A DNA stretch of 64,000 nucleotides from an uncultured Granulosicoccaceae bacterium (GCA_937920585.1 CAKZSB010000108.1:41078-105077); one strand, 5' to 3'; positions 1 through 9,850 are shown, counted from the first letter of the stretch. Notes: generated from the letters alone by a model not told the origin. Program-made: numbers and translations.

Positions 1-272
1 AACATCTCGGTAAATTGTACAAGCCCGGCAATGATTAATATAAAACTGATAAGCCGCAGGTATTCAAGTTCGAGCGGTTTCAGAATAAAGCTATCGAGCA
101 GGAAGCTGCAAATCGATGCCAGTGTAAGCACGAATGTAGTGGCCAGGCCCATGCCGAGGGCTGTTTCAAGCTTGCCTGAAACGCCCATGAAAGGGCAAAG
201 GCCCAGAAACTGGGCCAGTACGAAGTTGTTGACCAGAATAGTGCCAACAAGCAATAGCAAGAGCTCGTTCAC
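1..272 (-). CDS. rnfA: Electron transport complex subunit RnfA/RsxA (5' part, runs off window)
   Basis: Integral membrane subunit of the Rnf/Rsx complex, which couples ferredoxin and NAD(H) redox to ion movement or, in enterics, reduces SoxR. The reverse strand from a GTG at 272 reads [20 protein letters not shown], then [20 protein letters not shown] and [16 protein letters not shown]. This tracks E. coli RsxA almost residue for residue, including the conserved NNFVL and LGLCPFMG segments. About 90 of roughly 190 residues lie in the window; the 3' end is cut by the edge. The start lies 7 bases after the metG stop with a short AGG upstream, so translation may be coupled to metG. Identification is firm; only the start codon is inferred. 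Confidence 0.9.
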   Translation of the reverse strand, partial: MNELLLLLVGTILVNNFVLAQFLGLCPFMGVSGKLETALGMGLATTFVLTLASICSFLLDSFILKPLELEYLRLISFILIIAGLVQFTEM

Positions 273-279
273 ACCTGAT

Positions 280-2304
280 TTATTTTACCCGCATGCCCGC
301 CAGTGCTCCTTCGTCCGGGGACAATACAAAGAGATCACTGCCTCCGGGGCCTGCTGCCAGTACCATCCCTTCAGACATGCCAAAACGCATTTTCCGTGGC
401 TTGAGATTCGCGACCATCACGGTTTGGCGTCCGACCAGCTGCTCCGGTTGGTAGGCGGATTTTATGCCTGCAAATACATTGCGGGTTTCACCGCCGAGAT
501 CGAGCGTTAGTTGCAGGAGTTTATCTGCGCCCTTGACGTGTTCAGCCGATGTGATGGTGGCTACGCGCAAATCGATGCGTGCGAATTGTTCGTAGTCTAT
601 CTCCTCGCTGATCGGGTCTTCTGCCAACGGCCCGGTGACAGGTGCTGCAGTCTCTTCAAGATCCTGCTTCGACGCCTCGACAATAGCGGCAATACTGGCG
701 GGCTCGATTCTGCTGATCATCGGTTTGAATTTGCCGATTGTGTGACTCGTCAGCGGGCTTGCACTATCGCTCCAGTTATATGGTTCAACCTGTAAAAAGG
801 CCTCGGTTTTCTCGGCGATGGTTGGCAGCACGGGTTTCAGGTAGATCACCAGGTTTTTGAACAGGTTTATTCCCAGTGTGCAGATCTGTTGAACCTGTTG
901 CTCCTGACCCTCTTGTTTGATCAGAGTCCAGGGGGCGTTTTCAGCGATGTACTGGTTGGCGTCGTCGGCCAGTGCGACGATCTCGCGCATGGCCCGGCCG
1001 AATTCCCGATTTTCGTAGTGCGTAGCAATAGACTCGGCGGCATGGGCGGATTGCTCGAACAAATTGGTCTGTGGTAATGACGCGGCGAGCTGTCCGTCGA
1101 AGCGCGAAGTAATGAAACCCGCACATCGGCTCGCGATATTGATGATTTTTCCGACCAGGTCGGAATTGACCCGGGCAACGAAATCTTCCAGGTTGAGGTC
1201 GATATCTTCCACCTTGTTATTAAGCTTGGTGGCAAAGTAATAACGCAGATATTCAGGTGGCAGGTTATCGAGATAGGTGCGGGCCTTGATAAAGGTGCCG
1301 CGCGATTTCGACATCTTCGCACCATCGACAGTAAGGAAGCCGTGGCAGAACACTGCGCTGGGTTTTCGGTGACCGGATCCGTGGAGTACCGCTGGCCAGA
1401 ACAGCGTATGAAAATACGCGATGTCTTTGCCGATGAAATGGTAAAGCTCGGAAGTGGAATCACTGGCCCAGTGGTGGTCAAAAGCGGCCTGATCCTCACC
1501 GACGTAGTGCAGATGGCTGCCCATGTAGCCGATCGGTGCGTCCATCCATACGTAAAAATACTTGCCCGGTGCATCCGGGATTTCGAATCCCCAGTAAGGC
1601 TTGTTTCGTGAGATGTCCCAGTCTTGAAGGCCGTCTTCGAACCATTCCTTGAGCTTGTTGCTGATTTCCGGCTGCAACTGGTCACCCTGTGTCCATTCGC
1701 GCAGCATGTCCTCGAAATGACCGAGCTTGAAGAAGAATTGCTCGGAGTCACGTTTTTCGGGCGCCGCACCGGAAACCACTGAAACCGGATTGATCAGGTC
1801 AGTGGCATCGTAGGTGGAGCTGCAATGTTCGCAGGCGTCTCCATACTGCTCTGCTGTGCCGCACTTGGGGCATTCTCCCTTGACGAAGCGATCGGGCAGG
1901 AACATGCCGGCTTCGGGGTCGTAGAGTTGTTCGATGGTGCGCGATTCGATATGCCCTGCTTCCCGCAGGCGCTGGTAAATCAGTTCGGCGCACTGGCGGT
2001 TCTCGGGCGAGTGGGTGGTGTGGAAGTTGTCGAAGCTGAGCTGGAAATCGATGAAGTCCTGTTCGTGTTCGGCCTTCATGGCATCGATCAGTTGCTGTGG
2101 CTCGATGCCATCGCGCTGAGCGGCCAGCATGATCGGTGTGCCGTGAGCATCAGAAGCCCACATCCATATCGCCTTGTTGCCGCGCACGCGCTGAAAACGC
2201 GTCCAGATGTCCGTCTGGATGTATTCCAGCATATGGCCAAGATGGATAGAGCCATTAGCGTAGGGCAGTGCGCTGGTGATGAGAATATCGCGTGGCGTTG
2301 TCAT
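280..2304 (-). CDS. metG: Methionine-tRNA ligase
   Basis: Cytoplasmic class I aminoacyl-tRNA synthetase that charges tRNA-Met. The 674-residue protein has the HIGH signature as HLGH at 21-24 and the KMSKS loop at 330-334. A CPxCG zinc knuckle has C145/C148 and C158/C161. The C-terminal 105 residues or so form the EMAP-II-like OB-fold tRNA-binding domain, beginning near [15 protein letters not shown]. This is the long dimeric proteobacterial form at usual length. It is divergent from mrp, with a 156-base intergenic region that must hold both promoters, and it precedes rnfA by 7 bases. Nothing is truncated or odd. Confidence 0.98.
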   Translation of the reverse strand: MTTPRDILITSALPYANGSIHLGHMLEYIQTDIWTRFQRVRGNKAIWMWASDAHGTPIMLAAQRDGIEPQQLIDAMKAEHEQDFIDFQLSFDNFHTTHSPENRQCAELIYQRLREAGHIESRTIEQLYDPEAGMFLPDRFVKGECPKCGTAEQYGDACEHCSSTYDATDLINPVSVVSGAAPEKRDSEQFFFKLGHFEDMLREWTQGDQLQPEISNKLKEWFEDGLQDWDISRNKPYWGFEIPDAPGKYFYVWMDAPIGYMGSHLHYVGEDQAAFDHHWASDSTSELYHFIGKDIAYFHTLFWPAVLHGSGHRKPSAVFCHGFLTVDGAKMSKSRGTFIKARTYLDNLPPEYLRYYFATKLNNKVEDIDLNLEDFVARVNSDLVGKIINIASRCAGFITSRFDGQLAASLPQTNLFEQSAHAAESIATHYENREFGRAMREIVALADDANQYIAENAPWTLIKQEGQEQQVQQICTLGINLFKNLVIYLKPVLPTIAEKTEAFLQVEPYNWSDSASPLTSHTIGKFKPMISRIEPASIAAIVEASKQDLEETAAPVTGPLAEDPISEEIDYEQFARIDLRVATITSAEHVKGADKLLQLTLDLGGETRNVFAGIKSAYQPEQLVGRQTVMVANLKPRKMRFGMSEGMVLAAGPGGSDLFVLSPDEGALAGMRVK

Positions 2305-2460
2305 GGGTGGCGTGAACGAGCAAATTGAACGGTGATTATAGCGGCTTGCCTGATTGCGGATATCAATGCTTTAAGGCCGCGCTCGCTACTGTGTCGTGTA
2401 GCAGTGATGTATCATTGCTCACTTTACATTGCTAGCGCATACAGGCGCACGGGAACAACG

Positions 2461-3552
2461 ATGGGTGATACCCAAAAAGCAGCGATAGAGAGCGCCTTGT
2501 CGGCCTTCACTGATAAATACCTCGGCAAGAATCTGGTTGAGAGCAAGTGCCTTCGAGGTATCGAGATCGAAAATGGCAAGGCCACACTGGAAGTGGTGAT
2601 GGGCTACCCGTGCAGCGGCTACGCCGATGAAATGCGCGCTGCCATCACGCCTTTGGTGAAAGCGGTTGATGGTATCGATGAGGTTGTGGTCGATATCAGC
2701 AGCCGCGTTATTGCGCACTCGGTGCAGCACGGCGTAAAGCGGCTGGAGAACGTCAAGAATATTATCGCTGTGGCCTCTGGCAAAGGTGGTGTTGGTAAGT
2801 CAACTACATCGGCCAATCTGGCCCTGGCGCTGGCGGCAGAAGGTGCGACGGTCGGCCTGCTCGATGCAGATATCTACGGCCCCAGCCAGCCGCGCATGAT
2901 GGGGCTGTCTGGTCAGCCGGAATCGGTCGATGGCAATAGTCTGGAGCCAATGAGAAATTATGGTGTTGAGACTATGTCAATCGGTTATCTCATCGATGAA
3001 GAGACGCCGATGATATGGCGTGGACCGATGGTGACCCAGGCGCTCGAACAGCTTCTCAACGACACCAACTGGAAAGATCTGGATTATTTGATTATCGATC
3101 TGCCGCCTGGCACCGGTGATACACAGCTGACGCTGTCGCAGAAAGTGCCGGTCAGCGGCGCGATCATTGTTACTACTCCGCAGGATATTGCGCTACTCGA
3201 TGCACGCAAAGGATTGAAAATGTTCGAGAAAGTTGAAATTCCTATTCTCGGCATCGTGGAGAACATGAGCACCCATATTTGCAGTGAGTGTGGGCACGAA
3301 GAGCATATATTCGGCGCGGGTGGCGGTGGCCGCATGGCAGAGGAGTCAGGCGTTGAATTGTTGGGCTCGTTGCCTTTGGATATATCAATCAGAAAGCAGG
3401 CGGATGGTGGCATGCCCTCCGTAGTCAGCCATCCCGACAGCGCGATTTCCCACGCCTATCGCGACATCGCTCGCAAGGCGGCGGCACGGCTGGCTGCTCA
3501 GGCAAAGGACTACAGCGCCAAGTTCCCGAACATCGTGATTCAGTCAACCTGA
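2461..3552 (+). CDS. apbC: Iron-sulfur cluster carrier ATPase Mrp/ApbC
   Basis: Cytosolic MinD/Mrp-family P-loop ATPase that carries and transfers Fe-S clusters. Residues 1-90 form the MIP18/DUF59 domain. The deviant Walker A GKGGVGKS is at 107-114. The paired cysteines that bind the bridging cluster are C274 and C277 (CSEC). The frame is open to 2332, but the ATG at 2461 (MGDTQKAA) gives the family's usual 363 residues; the upstream 43 codons look unlike protein. The stop overlaps the dcd start by one base (TGATG), so the two genes are translationally coupled. Confidence 0.96.
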   Translation: MGDTQKAAIESALSAFTDKYLGKNLVESKCLRGIEIENGKATLEVVMGYPCSGYADEMRAAITPLVKAVDGIDEVVVDISSRVIAHSVQHGVKRLENVKNIIAVASGKGGVGKSTTSANLALALAAEGATVGLLDADIYGPSQPRMMGLSGQPESVDGNSLEPMRNYGVETMSIGYLIDEETPMIWRGPMVTQALEQLLNDTNWKDLDYLIIDLPPGTGDTQLTLSQKVPVSGAIIVTTPQDIALLDARKGLKMFEKVEIPILGIVENMSTHICSECGHEEHIFGAGGGGRMAEESGVELLGSLPLDISIRKQADGGMPSVVSHPDSAISHAYRDIARKAAARLAAQAKDYSAKFPNIVIQST

Positions 3553-4124
3553 TGTCGATCAAGTCTGATCGATGGATCCGACGAATGGCCGAGCGCGACC
3601 GCATGATCGAGCCGTTCGAGCCGGTTCAGGTGCGCGGGGCAAATGAGGGTGAATCCAAGCTTATTTCCTATGGCACCTCGAGCTATGGCTACGATGTGCG
3701 TTGTGCAGATGAGTTCAAGATTTTCACCAACATCAATCATGCGATTGTCGATCCAAAAAACTTCGATACAGACAGCTTCGTCGATGTAGTCGGTGACGTT
3801 TGCATTATTCCGCCCAACTCGTTCGCGCTCGCTCGCACGGTTGAGTATTTTCGGATTCCGCGCAGCGTGCTGACCGTATGTTTGGGAAAATCCACCTACG
3901 CGCGCTGCGGGATCATTGTCAATGTGACGCCGCTGGAGCCGGAGTGGGAGGGTCACGTGACGCTGGAATTTTCCAATACCACGCCACTGCCCGCCAAGGT
4001 TTACGCGAACGAGGGGGTGGCCCAGATGCTGTTTTTTGAATCCGACGAGATCTGCGAGACAAGCTATGCAGATCGGGCGGGCAAGTACCAGGGCCAGCGC
4101 GGCGTGACTTTGCCCAAGACCTGA
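3552..4124 (+). CDS. dcd: dCTP deaminase
   Basis: Deaminates dCTP to dUTP, feeding dTTP synthesis. The 190-residue protein has YGYDVRC at about 46-51, GKSTYAR at 112-118 and the catalytic block [11 protein letters not shown]. Its glutamate at about 139 corresponds to E. coli Glu138. The C-terminal [13 protein letters not shown] clasp is intact. It starts on the last base of the mrp stop codon, giving an mrp-dcd operon as in Pseudomonas. It ends 3 bases from the convergent HAD phosphatase gene, leaving no room for a separate terminator. Confidence 0.97.
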   Translation: MSIKSDRWIRRMAERDRMIEPFEPVQVRGANEGESKLISYGTSSYGYDVRCADEFKIFTNINHAIVDPKNFDTDSFVDVVGDVCIIPPNSFALARTVEYFRIPRSVLTVCLGKSTYARCGIIVNVTPLEPEWEGHVTLEFSNTTPLPAKVYANEGVAQMLFFESDEICETSYADRAGKYQGQRGVTLPKT

Positions 4125-4127
4125 GGA

Positions 4128-4784
4128 TTAGCAGCGAATAGTAAGCTGCGGCCAGTTGCGCGCTGCAGCGATGGATTGCAGGGGCGAATCGGCGTTAACG
4201 GTAACCGGATTATCGACCAGCTCCAGCATGGGTAAGTCGTTGATCGAGTCGCTGTAGAACCAGCTTTGTGCGAGATTGTGGTCACGCTGGGCCAGCCACT
4301 GCTCGAGCCGGACAACTTTGCCCTCGCGAAAACTTGCCGTGCCGCTCAATATGCCGGTCGGACGATCGCTGTCCCATTCCACTTCTGTGGCGATAAAATC
4401 ATCGATCGGTAATGCCGAGATCGAACACCGGGCAAGAAAGTCGACAGTGGCCGTGATTACCAGTAGATAATCCCCGCGCTGGCGGTGGTGTTGCAGCAGA
4501 TCCAGCGCCGCCGGCGCTATTCTGTGGGGCACGACGTCGCGTGTGAATGACGTCAGTAGCTCCCGAAGCCTGGGGGTTGATAGATGGTTCAGGGCGTCGA
4601 CCAATGCCTCGACGTATTCGCCTGGATCCAGCGTACCGCCGTCATAGGCGGTGTTTTGCTCGTGGTAGCGCTGTTCGAAGGTTGCTCTGTCGATCACGCC
4701 CTGGTCGCACAGGTGGCTATGCCACAGATAGTCTGTGTCGCCGTCGAGTAGCGTGTGGTCGAGGTCGAAGATGGCGAGAGGCAA
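4128..4784 (-). CDS. HAD-IB family (SerB-like) phosphatase
   Basis: A haloacid-dehalogenase phosphatase of subfamily IB, about 218 residues, substrate unknown. The nucleophile motif FDLDHTLLDGD sits at the N-terminus. ITAT (motif II) and the acidic motif SDSINDLPML also fit. The frame is open to a TTG at 4844, but I chose the TTG at 4784. It has GGAG six bases upstream and gives the usual HAD-IB N-terminus (MPLAIFDLDHTLL) and family length. The same gene sits beside rppH in Pseudomonas. It might act on phosphoserine or a phosphosugar; the sequence does not decide. Confidence 0.88.
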   Translation of the reverse strand: MPLAIFDLDHTLLDGDTDYLWHSHLCDQGVIDRATFEQRYHEQNTAYDGGTLDPGEYVEALVDALNHLSTPRLRELLTSFTRDVVPHRIAPAALDLLQHHRQRGDYLLVITATVDFLARCSISALPIDDFIATEVEWDSDRPTGILSGTASFREGKVVRLEQWLAQRDHNLAQSWFYSDSINDLPMLELVDNPVTVNADSPLQSIAAARNWPQLTIRC

Positions 4785-4953
4785 GCGAAACTCCGGGTGC
4801 AGAAAGCGCTGGCGGGTGTCTGAATCATGCACGATTGCCGCCAATATGTGGAACGATTTTAGCTGTGGGTCGCCGGTATGAGCGTTGCTGATTTGATGCG
4901 ACGCTGTGAATGTGGAAAAATCGACCGCATTAGAAAATTAAGATGATACCGGC

Positions 4954-5445
4954 ATGATTGATTCTGATGGATTCAGACCGAATGTGGGTATCGTTCTCAG
5001 CAACAGGCAAGGCCAGGTTTTCTGGGCGAGACGCGCCGGAAAAGACTCATGGCAGTTCCCACAGGGTGGTATTAAGCGTTACGAAACGCCGCAGCAGGCG
5101 ATGTACCGGGAACTGTTCGAGGAAACCGGACTGTGCGAGAGCGATGTTCGAATAATGGGCTGTACACGTAACTGGCTTAGATACAGGCTTCCGTCGCGCT
5201 ATGTACGCAAGCACCAGAGCCCCGTTTGCATCGGGCAAAAGCAGATCTGGTACATGTTGCGCCTGGTGGGAGATGAAGCCAATGTGCAACTCGACAAAAG
5301 CGGATCACCCGAATTCGACAGCTGGCGCTGGGTTGACTACTGGTTGCCGCTGCGCAAAGTGATCTTCTTCAAGCGCGATGTCTACCGAGGCGCGCTCGAA
5401 GAGTTGGCTCCACTGCTCTTTCCCGAGGAGCGGCAGGGCGTCTGA
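4954..5445 (+). CDS. rppH: RNA pyrophosphohydrolase
   Basis: Nudix hydrolase that removes pyrophosphate from mRNA 5' ends and so starts RNase E-dependent decay. The 163-residue protein starts [17 protein letters not shown], a family hallmark. Its complete Nudix box starts at G38, with E44, R52-E53, E56-E57 and G59 in register (GX5EX7REUXEEXGU). It is divergent from the HAD phosphatase and converges on hemJ with one base between stops. Confidence 0.96.
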   Translation: MIDSDGFRPNVGIVLSNRQGQVFWARRAGKDSWQFPQGGIKRYETPQQAMYRELFEETGLCESDVRIMGCTRNWLRYRLPSRYVRKHQSPVCIGQKQIWYMLRLVGDEANVQLDKSGSPEFDSWRWVDYWLPLRKVIFFKRDVYRGALEELAPLLFPEERQGV

Positions 5446-5446
5446 G

Positions 5447-5875
5447 TCAGAATGGTTTGACTACCGCCAGGATGACGATTGCCAGCAATGCCAGCACCGG
5501 CGCTTCATTGAACCATCGATACCAGACGTGCCCGTGCTGGTTTTCGTCTGAGGCGAAATTGCGCAATAGCCGCCCGCACCATCCGTGATAGCCATATAGT
5601 GCGAACACCAGCACAAGCTTAACCTGCAGCCAGTGCATATGGGCGAGCGCCTCGAGTGGATATTGCGCAATCAGCAGTACGCCCAGCACCATCACAACAA
5701 CTGCGCTGGGTGTCATGATGCCGCGATAGAGTTTGCGTTCCATCACCTTGAAACGGTCGCGGCTGACCTGGTCCTCGGCCATCGCGTGATAAACAAATAG
5801 CCGCGGCAGGTAGAAAAGCCCGGCAAACCACGTGACCACAGCCACAATGTGCAGTGCCTTCAGCCACAGTATCAT
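5447..5875 (-). CDS. hemJ: Protoporphyrinogen oxidase HemJ
   Basis: Small integral membrane protein (142 residues) that oxidises protoporphyrinogen IX in the last steps of haem synthesis in bacteria lacking HemG/HemY. It has the N-terminal MILWLKALHIVAVVTWFAGL helix with conserved His9. Next come the basic stretch FKVMERKLYRGIMTPSA and about four hydrophobic helices, matching the UPF0093/HemJ family. It lies 31 bases downstream of the TlpA-like gene on the same strand, so the two may be co-transcribed. Confidence 0.92.
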   Translation of the reverse strand: MILWLKALHIVAVVTWFAGLFYLPRLFVYHAMAEDQVSRDRFKVMERKLYRGIMTPSAVVVMVLGVLLIAQYPLEALAHMHWLQVKLVLVFALYGYHGWCGRLLRNFASDENQHGHVWYRWFNEAPVLALLAIVILAVVKPF

Positions 5876-5906
5876 CGCGTAGTGCCAGCCTTTCGGAGTT
5901 TGCCGC

Positions 5907-6422
5907 TTACCGTGTAGCCAATTGCACGGCGTTGAGTGTCTTGTGCACGGTATTGACCACCTCAGCGTGATCGAGCCTGCCGGTATGGCGCCAGATTATC
6001 TTGCCGCTGTCGTCCAGCAGAAAGCTTGTTGGCGTGAACCGAACGCCGGGAAATGCGTCGGCGATCTTGCCATTTTCATCATAGGCGATCTGGTATTCGA
6101 TAGCACGGCTGTCGATCATTGTCCTGATGTCTTCCAGCTCGTCGTACTGCATGGAAATCGCCAGTATTTCAAGATCAGCTCTGTCGAACTGGTCATGTAG
6201 TGCGCTCAGCACGGGAATGTCTCTCGCGCAAATCGAACAGCTGGTGGACCAAAAGCTCAGTAGCGTTGCCTTGCTTGTGGGCTTGTTGATGTCGAAGTTA
6301 TGACCATCGAGTGAGTTCATCGTCAAGGATGTTGCGGCACTGACTCCCTTTTCAGTGTTGGTGTTCATCACAGCAGCGACAGCGATCAATGCCGCAAGCA
6401 AATAGGGAATTCGGATATTCAA
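5907..6422 (-). CDS. TlpA/ResA-like periplasmic thioredoxin
   Basis: Exported thioredoxin-fold protein of 171 residues, probably a disulfide reductase for periplasmic or cytochrome c cysteines. It has an N-terminal signal or anchor (IRIPYLLAALIAVAAVM). The redox pair C62/C65 is in SFWSTSCSICARDIP, which replaces the classical WCGPC. The cis-Pro region RFTPTSFLLDDSGKI follows. It sits upstream of hemJ, which fits a haem or cytochrome role, but this is inference. The alternative reading is a general peroxiredoxin/TlpA protein. Confidence 0.85.
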   Translation of the reverse strand: MNIRIPYLLAALIAVAAVMNTNTEKGVSAATSLTMNSLDGHNFDINKPTSKATLLSFWSTSCSICARDIPVLSALHDQFDRADLEILAISMQYDELEDIRTMIDSRAIEYQIAYDENGKIADAFPGVRFTPTSFLLDDSGKIIWRHTGRLDHAEVVNTVHKTLNAVQLATR

Positions 6423-6541
6423 GCGAGCTGGTCCGGAGGAGAAATCGGAGTCGATTATAGGGCCAGCAGCATACGGGCCAGATTGCGATCAATTAACGCT
6501 GTGATTACAGACACATCGGGGGCAATTACACAGGGTTTTAC

Positions 6542-6569
6542 TAAAGTTTCGAATTGTTCTTGCCGTCCA
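6542..6569 (+). promoter_or_regulatory. Possible FliA (sigma-28)-type promoter
   Basis: The bases TAAAGTTT at 6542-6549 match the flagellar sigma-28 -35 element exactly. After 12 bases comes GCCG at 6562-6565, the core of the -10 (GCCGATAA); the last four bases (TCCA) do not match and spacing is one longer than the usual 11. A start site near 6575 would give a leader of about 45 bases to the barrel gene at 6619. Suggestive only. Confidence 0.3.
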
Positions 6570-6618
6570 GACTAAGAGAGGCACGAATTCGGCGAATAAT
6601 TAGAAAGTGGAGATTTCG

Positions 6619-7161
6619 ATGAAACGAACCCTGGTCAGCACTTTGGTACTGACGGCGGCCATGTGCGGTCAGGCAGTAAATGGTGGAACACTCGACTTTT
6701 TGCAGCAAACGGACAGCAAGAATATTTATCTGGGTTTCCAGTTGTACAACGGAGATCTGGATGGCGTGGATGGCGTGGGTCAGGATATGAGTGTTCTCAA
6801 CGCTACCCTGGGTTACTCGCTTGTGGGCGGTATCTCCATAGAGGCACGTTTGGGGGCCGGGAGCGACCAGTTGGATAGTTTGATCCAGGATCCCGTGTCG
6901 AGTTACATGGCCGGTCTGGTGCGTTATCACTACACATGGAACAGCAACATCATGGTCTATGCCGGTGCCGGTTTGGCCGTTCGCGGCCATAGCAGCGTGA
7001 TTGATGTGGACGATCAGCAATTTGGTGCCGCAGTGTCTTTTGGTTTGAATCTCTTCGGCAATGACAACACCGCGGTAAACCTTGAGTACTTTGCCATCAG
7101 TGGAGATGAGCGTTACAGCTCGATCGGAATCGGCGTTCACCACTACTTCGGTAAGTACTAG
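6619..7161 (+). CDS. Small outer-membrane beta-barrel protein (OmpA/OprG-like fold)
   Basis: A 180-residue exported protein with a clear signal peptide (MKRTLVSTLVLTAAMCGQAVNG). Alternating strands such as IYLGFQLYNGD, ISIEARLGAGS, NIMVYAGAGLAVRG and SIGIGVHHYF follow. The C-terminus is ...HHYFGKY, close to the aromatic barrel end. I take it as an eight-strand outer-membrane barrel of unknown role. The ATG at 6619 has TGGAG six bases upstream; an in-frame GTG at 6607 overlaps that ribosome site. The Ig-repeat lipoprotein gene follows after 58 bases and is probably in the same operon. Confidence 0.8.
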   Translation: MKRTLVSTLVLTAAMCGQAVNGGTLDFLQQTDSKNIYLGFQLYNGDLDGVDGVGQDMSVLNATLGYSLVGGISIEARLGAGSDQLDSLIQDPVSSYMAGLVRYHYTWNSNIMVYAGAGLAVRGHSSVIDVDDQQFGAAVSFGLNLFGNDNTAVNLEYFAISGDERYSSIGIGVHHYFGKY

Positions 7162-7219
7162 TGAGTTGCAAAATTAATATGCGACAGCCTGATGCTGGAA
7201 GTTTTTTGAGGGGATCACA

Positions 7220-9787
7220 ATGAAAAGAGCAATAGCGGTTGCCTTGTTGGTCAGCGTGTGGCTTGGTGGCTGCTCGAGCCGCGAGGACAAATCAGTTACC
7301 ACAACTGATACCGGCGCTACCACGACAGATACGTCCACCACTGGCACGGACTCTGGCACTGATAGCGGCACAGGTGGCGATGGTACAACCACAGGTGACG
7401 GCGCGTCAGCTGTACCGGTTGGTCAGATAAGGGTTGTCGGTGATTCGGCCACATTGCTTACGGGTGGAAGCCGATCAGTGCTAATCACAGCACTGGTGAC
7501 TGATAGCGCGAATCGGGCACTGACCGAACGAACTGTCACGTTCTCATCGCAGCAGGGTGTGCTGCAGAATGTACGCGGAACAACAGACGAAGCGGGCTCT
7601 GCCACAGTGGAGCTTAATCTTGCCGGTGATTTGCGGAATCAGAACATCGAGATTTTTGCCGAGTCGGATGATGTGTCCGGTTCCACAACGGTAGCAGCCT
7701 TTGGCAGTGGCATGACGCTGGAGGGAGCTTCCGAAATTGTTAGCGGCGAGCAGGGCGAAATCGTAGTAACACTGTTGGCAGGTGATGGAACTGGCATACC
7801 GAACGAGTGGGTCAACATCTCTTCGCAGGCGGGCAACCAGATTTCGTTTGCATCACAGGTGACCGATCCGAACGGGCAGATTTCATTGATGGTTGGCAGT
7901 GATGCCGGCGACGATGTCATTTCGTTCACGGCACTTGAGCAGACTGTCAGTGCCCAGCACCAGTTGTCGGTTGTCGAATCTGTTCAGTCGGTATCGACAC
8001 CGATCAAGATAAGAGTTATCAGCAACGCATCGGTTATCGAAACAGGGGGAAGTGATACGGCGACTATCACAGCACTGGTGACTGATGAAGACAATCGCGT
8101 TATAGAAGGTCATCAGGTTGAATTTGCCTCCACAGGTGGCGTGTTACAAAACATCGTAAGCAGCACCAGCGCTGCTGGTCAGGCCACGGCCGAGCTGAAT
8201 CTTGCGGGTGATTATCGCAATCAGGTGATTACTGTTACTGCGGACTCGGGTGGTCAGATTGGCAGTGTTCAGATTGGAGCCAGTGGCAGTAATGTGTCAG
8301 TGGCCGGTCCTACTGCGCTGGTAGGTGGTAACACTGCGGATCTCACTATCACTTTGACCAGTGGCAATGGTCAGCCAATATCCAATCATGTACTGCAGGT
8401 TTCTTCGCAGGCGGGAAATGCAATTTCCCCGTCTACTGTGGTGACCGATTCCAGCGGTAAGGCTGTTATAACCGTTGGCAGTACTGAAGGCGATGACACG
8501 ATTGTTGTCAGCGCACTTGAAGGAACAGCCACTTTCGAGCATGGGATAAACGTAGCAGATGACATACTGACTGTTAACACCCCGGTGGTTGGTGACGAGC
8601 TTATAGTCGGTGAGGACACCCCTGTTGAAATTCTCTGGACAAGCAATGGTGTACCGGTTAGCGGTCGCGACTTGAATTTGAGTATAACGGCGGGCGAATT
8701 GAGCGATACCACCGTAACGACCAACGGTAGCGGAATCGCTACACTGACAGTAACCTCAGTAAGCTCAGGTCCTGCGACAATAGCAATAGAAGATGCTGCA
8801 GATGCTGACCCTGCGACTCAGGTTGATGTGGAATTCGTAGCCACAGATGTCAATTCGGTCTCTACCAGTGCTGCTCCGGCAAGCGTCGGTACCGGCAGCG
8901 AAAGTGTTATTTCCGCAGTGGTTACCGATAGCGCTGGCAACCCTGTGAAAGGCGTAGTGGTCACGTTCTTCAGTGATGATCTGAAAGGTGGCAATCTTTC
9001 TCCGGTCGCAGCGCTCACAGACGGAGACGGTAGAGCCAGAGTGACGTTCACAGCTGGTGCCCAGCCCAGTGAAGTCGATGAAATTGTTATTTCTGCGCGA
9101 GCGATAGATGACGATTCCGATGTAGTCGATTCCGTCGACATGACTATCACCGAGCGGCAGCTGAATGTGATTGTGGGCCTTGCAGGATCGATCGTCGAGG
9201 CGGATGCAGATACGCGCTATATACGCTCGGGCGTTGTGCAGGTAACTGATGGCTCCGGCACGCCGGTACCGGATGCGACTATCGCTGTTACGGCTGTACC
9301 GGTGTGGTATGCGCTTGGGGAGTTTGTTCGTGTCGACACCGATGACAACAACGTAGCGGACCAATGGGACTTGCTGGAGATCAATATCCATCGTTGCCGC
9401 GCCGAAGATTTGAACGGAAATCGTGTTCTCGATACCGGTGAAGATGACAATGGGAACGGAGAACTCGATCCGCAGGATCCGGCTCTGATTCAGGCAGATA
9501 ATGGCAACACGCCAACCGTGGTCGGTGGTTCAATCACCACTGATGCAAATGGTGTTGGATTCTTCAGCCTGGCGTATCCTCAGAGCCACGCGGGATGGTC
9601 GATGGTTGAAATTACTGCTCGTGCACAGGCCCTCGGTGCTGAATCGACGGCAGTGATTGAACAGGATCTGGCGTGGGCTGCCAGCGATGTTCAAAACGTG
9701 GATGTTTCACCACCCAACCAGTATAGCCCGCACGGCACATTGGCCCCCGGGCAGATAGTCAACTGTGTGGAGTATGAGGAGTATTGA
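7220..9787 (+). CDS. Surface lipoprotein with tandem Ig-like (Big_1/invasin-type) domains
   Basis: An 855-residue lipoprotein, lipidated at C18 in WLGGC. A Thr/Asp/Gly linker at 24-62 would span out from the membrane. Two near-identical halves follow, residues about 69-252 and 263-445. Each is a pair of bacterial Ig-like domains with the marks ITALVTD, ELNLAGD and SSQAGN. Further Ig-like domains run to about 660. Near 700-760 there is an acidic DxDNNxxD / DLNGNRVLDTGEDDNGNG stretch resembling calcium-binding EF-hand or dockerin loops. By analogy with invasin/intimin proteins it may be an adhesin or surface scaffold, but it lacks their N-terminal barrel; the barrel gene upstream is separate. 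GAGGGG six bases before the ATG is a good ribosome site. Confidence 0.85.
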   Translation: MKRAIAVALLVSVWLGGCSSREDKSVTTTDTGATTTDTSTTGTDSGTDSGTGGDGTTTGDGASAVPVGQIRVVGDSATLLTGGSRSVLITALVTDSANRALTERTVTFSSQQGVLQNVRGTTDEAGSATVELNLAGDLRNQNIEIFAESDDVSGSTTVAAFGSGMTLEGASEIVSGEQGEIVVTLLAGDGTGIPNEWVNISSQAGNQISFASQVTDPNGQISLMVGSDAGDDVISFTALEQTVSAQHQLSVVESVQSVSTPIKIRVISNASVIETGGSDTATITALVTDEDNRVIEGHQVEFASTGGVLQNIVSSTSAAGQATAELNLAGDYRNQVITVTADSGGQIGSVQIGASGSNVSVAGPTALVGGNTADLTITLTSGNGQPISNHVLQVSSQAGNAISPSTVVTDSSGKAVITVGSTEGDDTIVVSALEGTATFEHGINVADDILTVNTPVVGDELIVGEDTPVEILWTSNGVPVSGRDLNLSITAGELSDTTVTTNGSGIATLTVTSVSSGPATIAIEDAADADPATQVDVEFVATDVNSVSTSAAPASVGTGSESVISAVVTDSAGNPVKGVVVTFFSDDLKGGNLSPVAALTDGDGRARVTFTAGAQPSEVDEIVISARAIDDDSDVVDSVDMTITERQLNVIVGLAGSIVEADADTRYIRSGVVQVTDGSGTPVPDATIAVTAVPVWYALGEFVRVDTDDNNVADQWDLLEINIHRCRAEDLNGNRVLDTGEDDNGNGELDPQDPALIQADNGNTPTVVGGSITTDANGVGFFSLAYPQSHAGWSMVEITARAQALGAESTAVIEQDLAWAASDVQNVDVSPPNQYSPHGTLAPGQIVNCVEYEEY
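7424..8554 (+). repeat. Tandem duplication coding two Ig-domain pairs
   Basis: Codons 69-252 and 263-445 of the surface lipoprotein align with a constant 194-residue offset. At the DNA level the words coding ITALVTD at about 7484 and 8069 are still identical over about 20 bases. This indicates a fairly recent internal duplication that could expand or contract by recombination. Confidence 0.75.
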
Positions 9788-9790
9788 TAA

Positions 9791-9810
9791 TCTAACTGTT
9801 GTCAGTTAGA
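9791..9810. repeat. Perfect 8-bp inverted repeat just after the lipoprotein gene
   Basis: TCTAACTG and CAGTTAGA flank a TTGT loop four bases after the stop codon. It is AU-rich without a T tract, so it is more likely an mRNA 3' stem than the terminator, which lies just downstream. Confidence 0.5.
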
Positions 9811-9822
9811 GCCGGTATAAAG

Positions 9823-9848
9823 AAGCCCCGCAGTGCGGGGCTTTTTTT
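9823..9848 (+). terminator. Rho-independent terminator
   Basis: GCCCCGC at 9825-9831 pairs with GCGGGGC at 9835-9841 across an AGT loop, extended by A-T pairs and followed by seven T. It closes the barrel/lipoprotein unit. The opposite strand has TTCTTT after the stem, so it may also work for the convergent DUF1840 gene. Confidence 0.92.
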
Positions 9849-9850
9849 GC

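Noticed and set aside
921..1769. 282-codon frame inside metG
   Set aside because: It is an out-of-frame shadow of metG, whose own frame has every synthetase motif.
7220..8570. Repeats that might suggest a CRISPR array
   Set aside because: The repeats are in frame and code Ig-like domains; there are no spacers of constant length.
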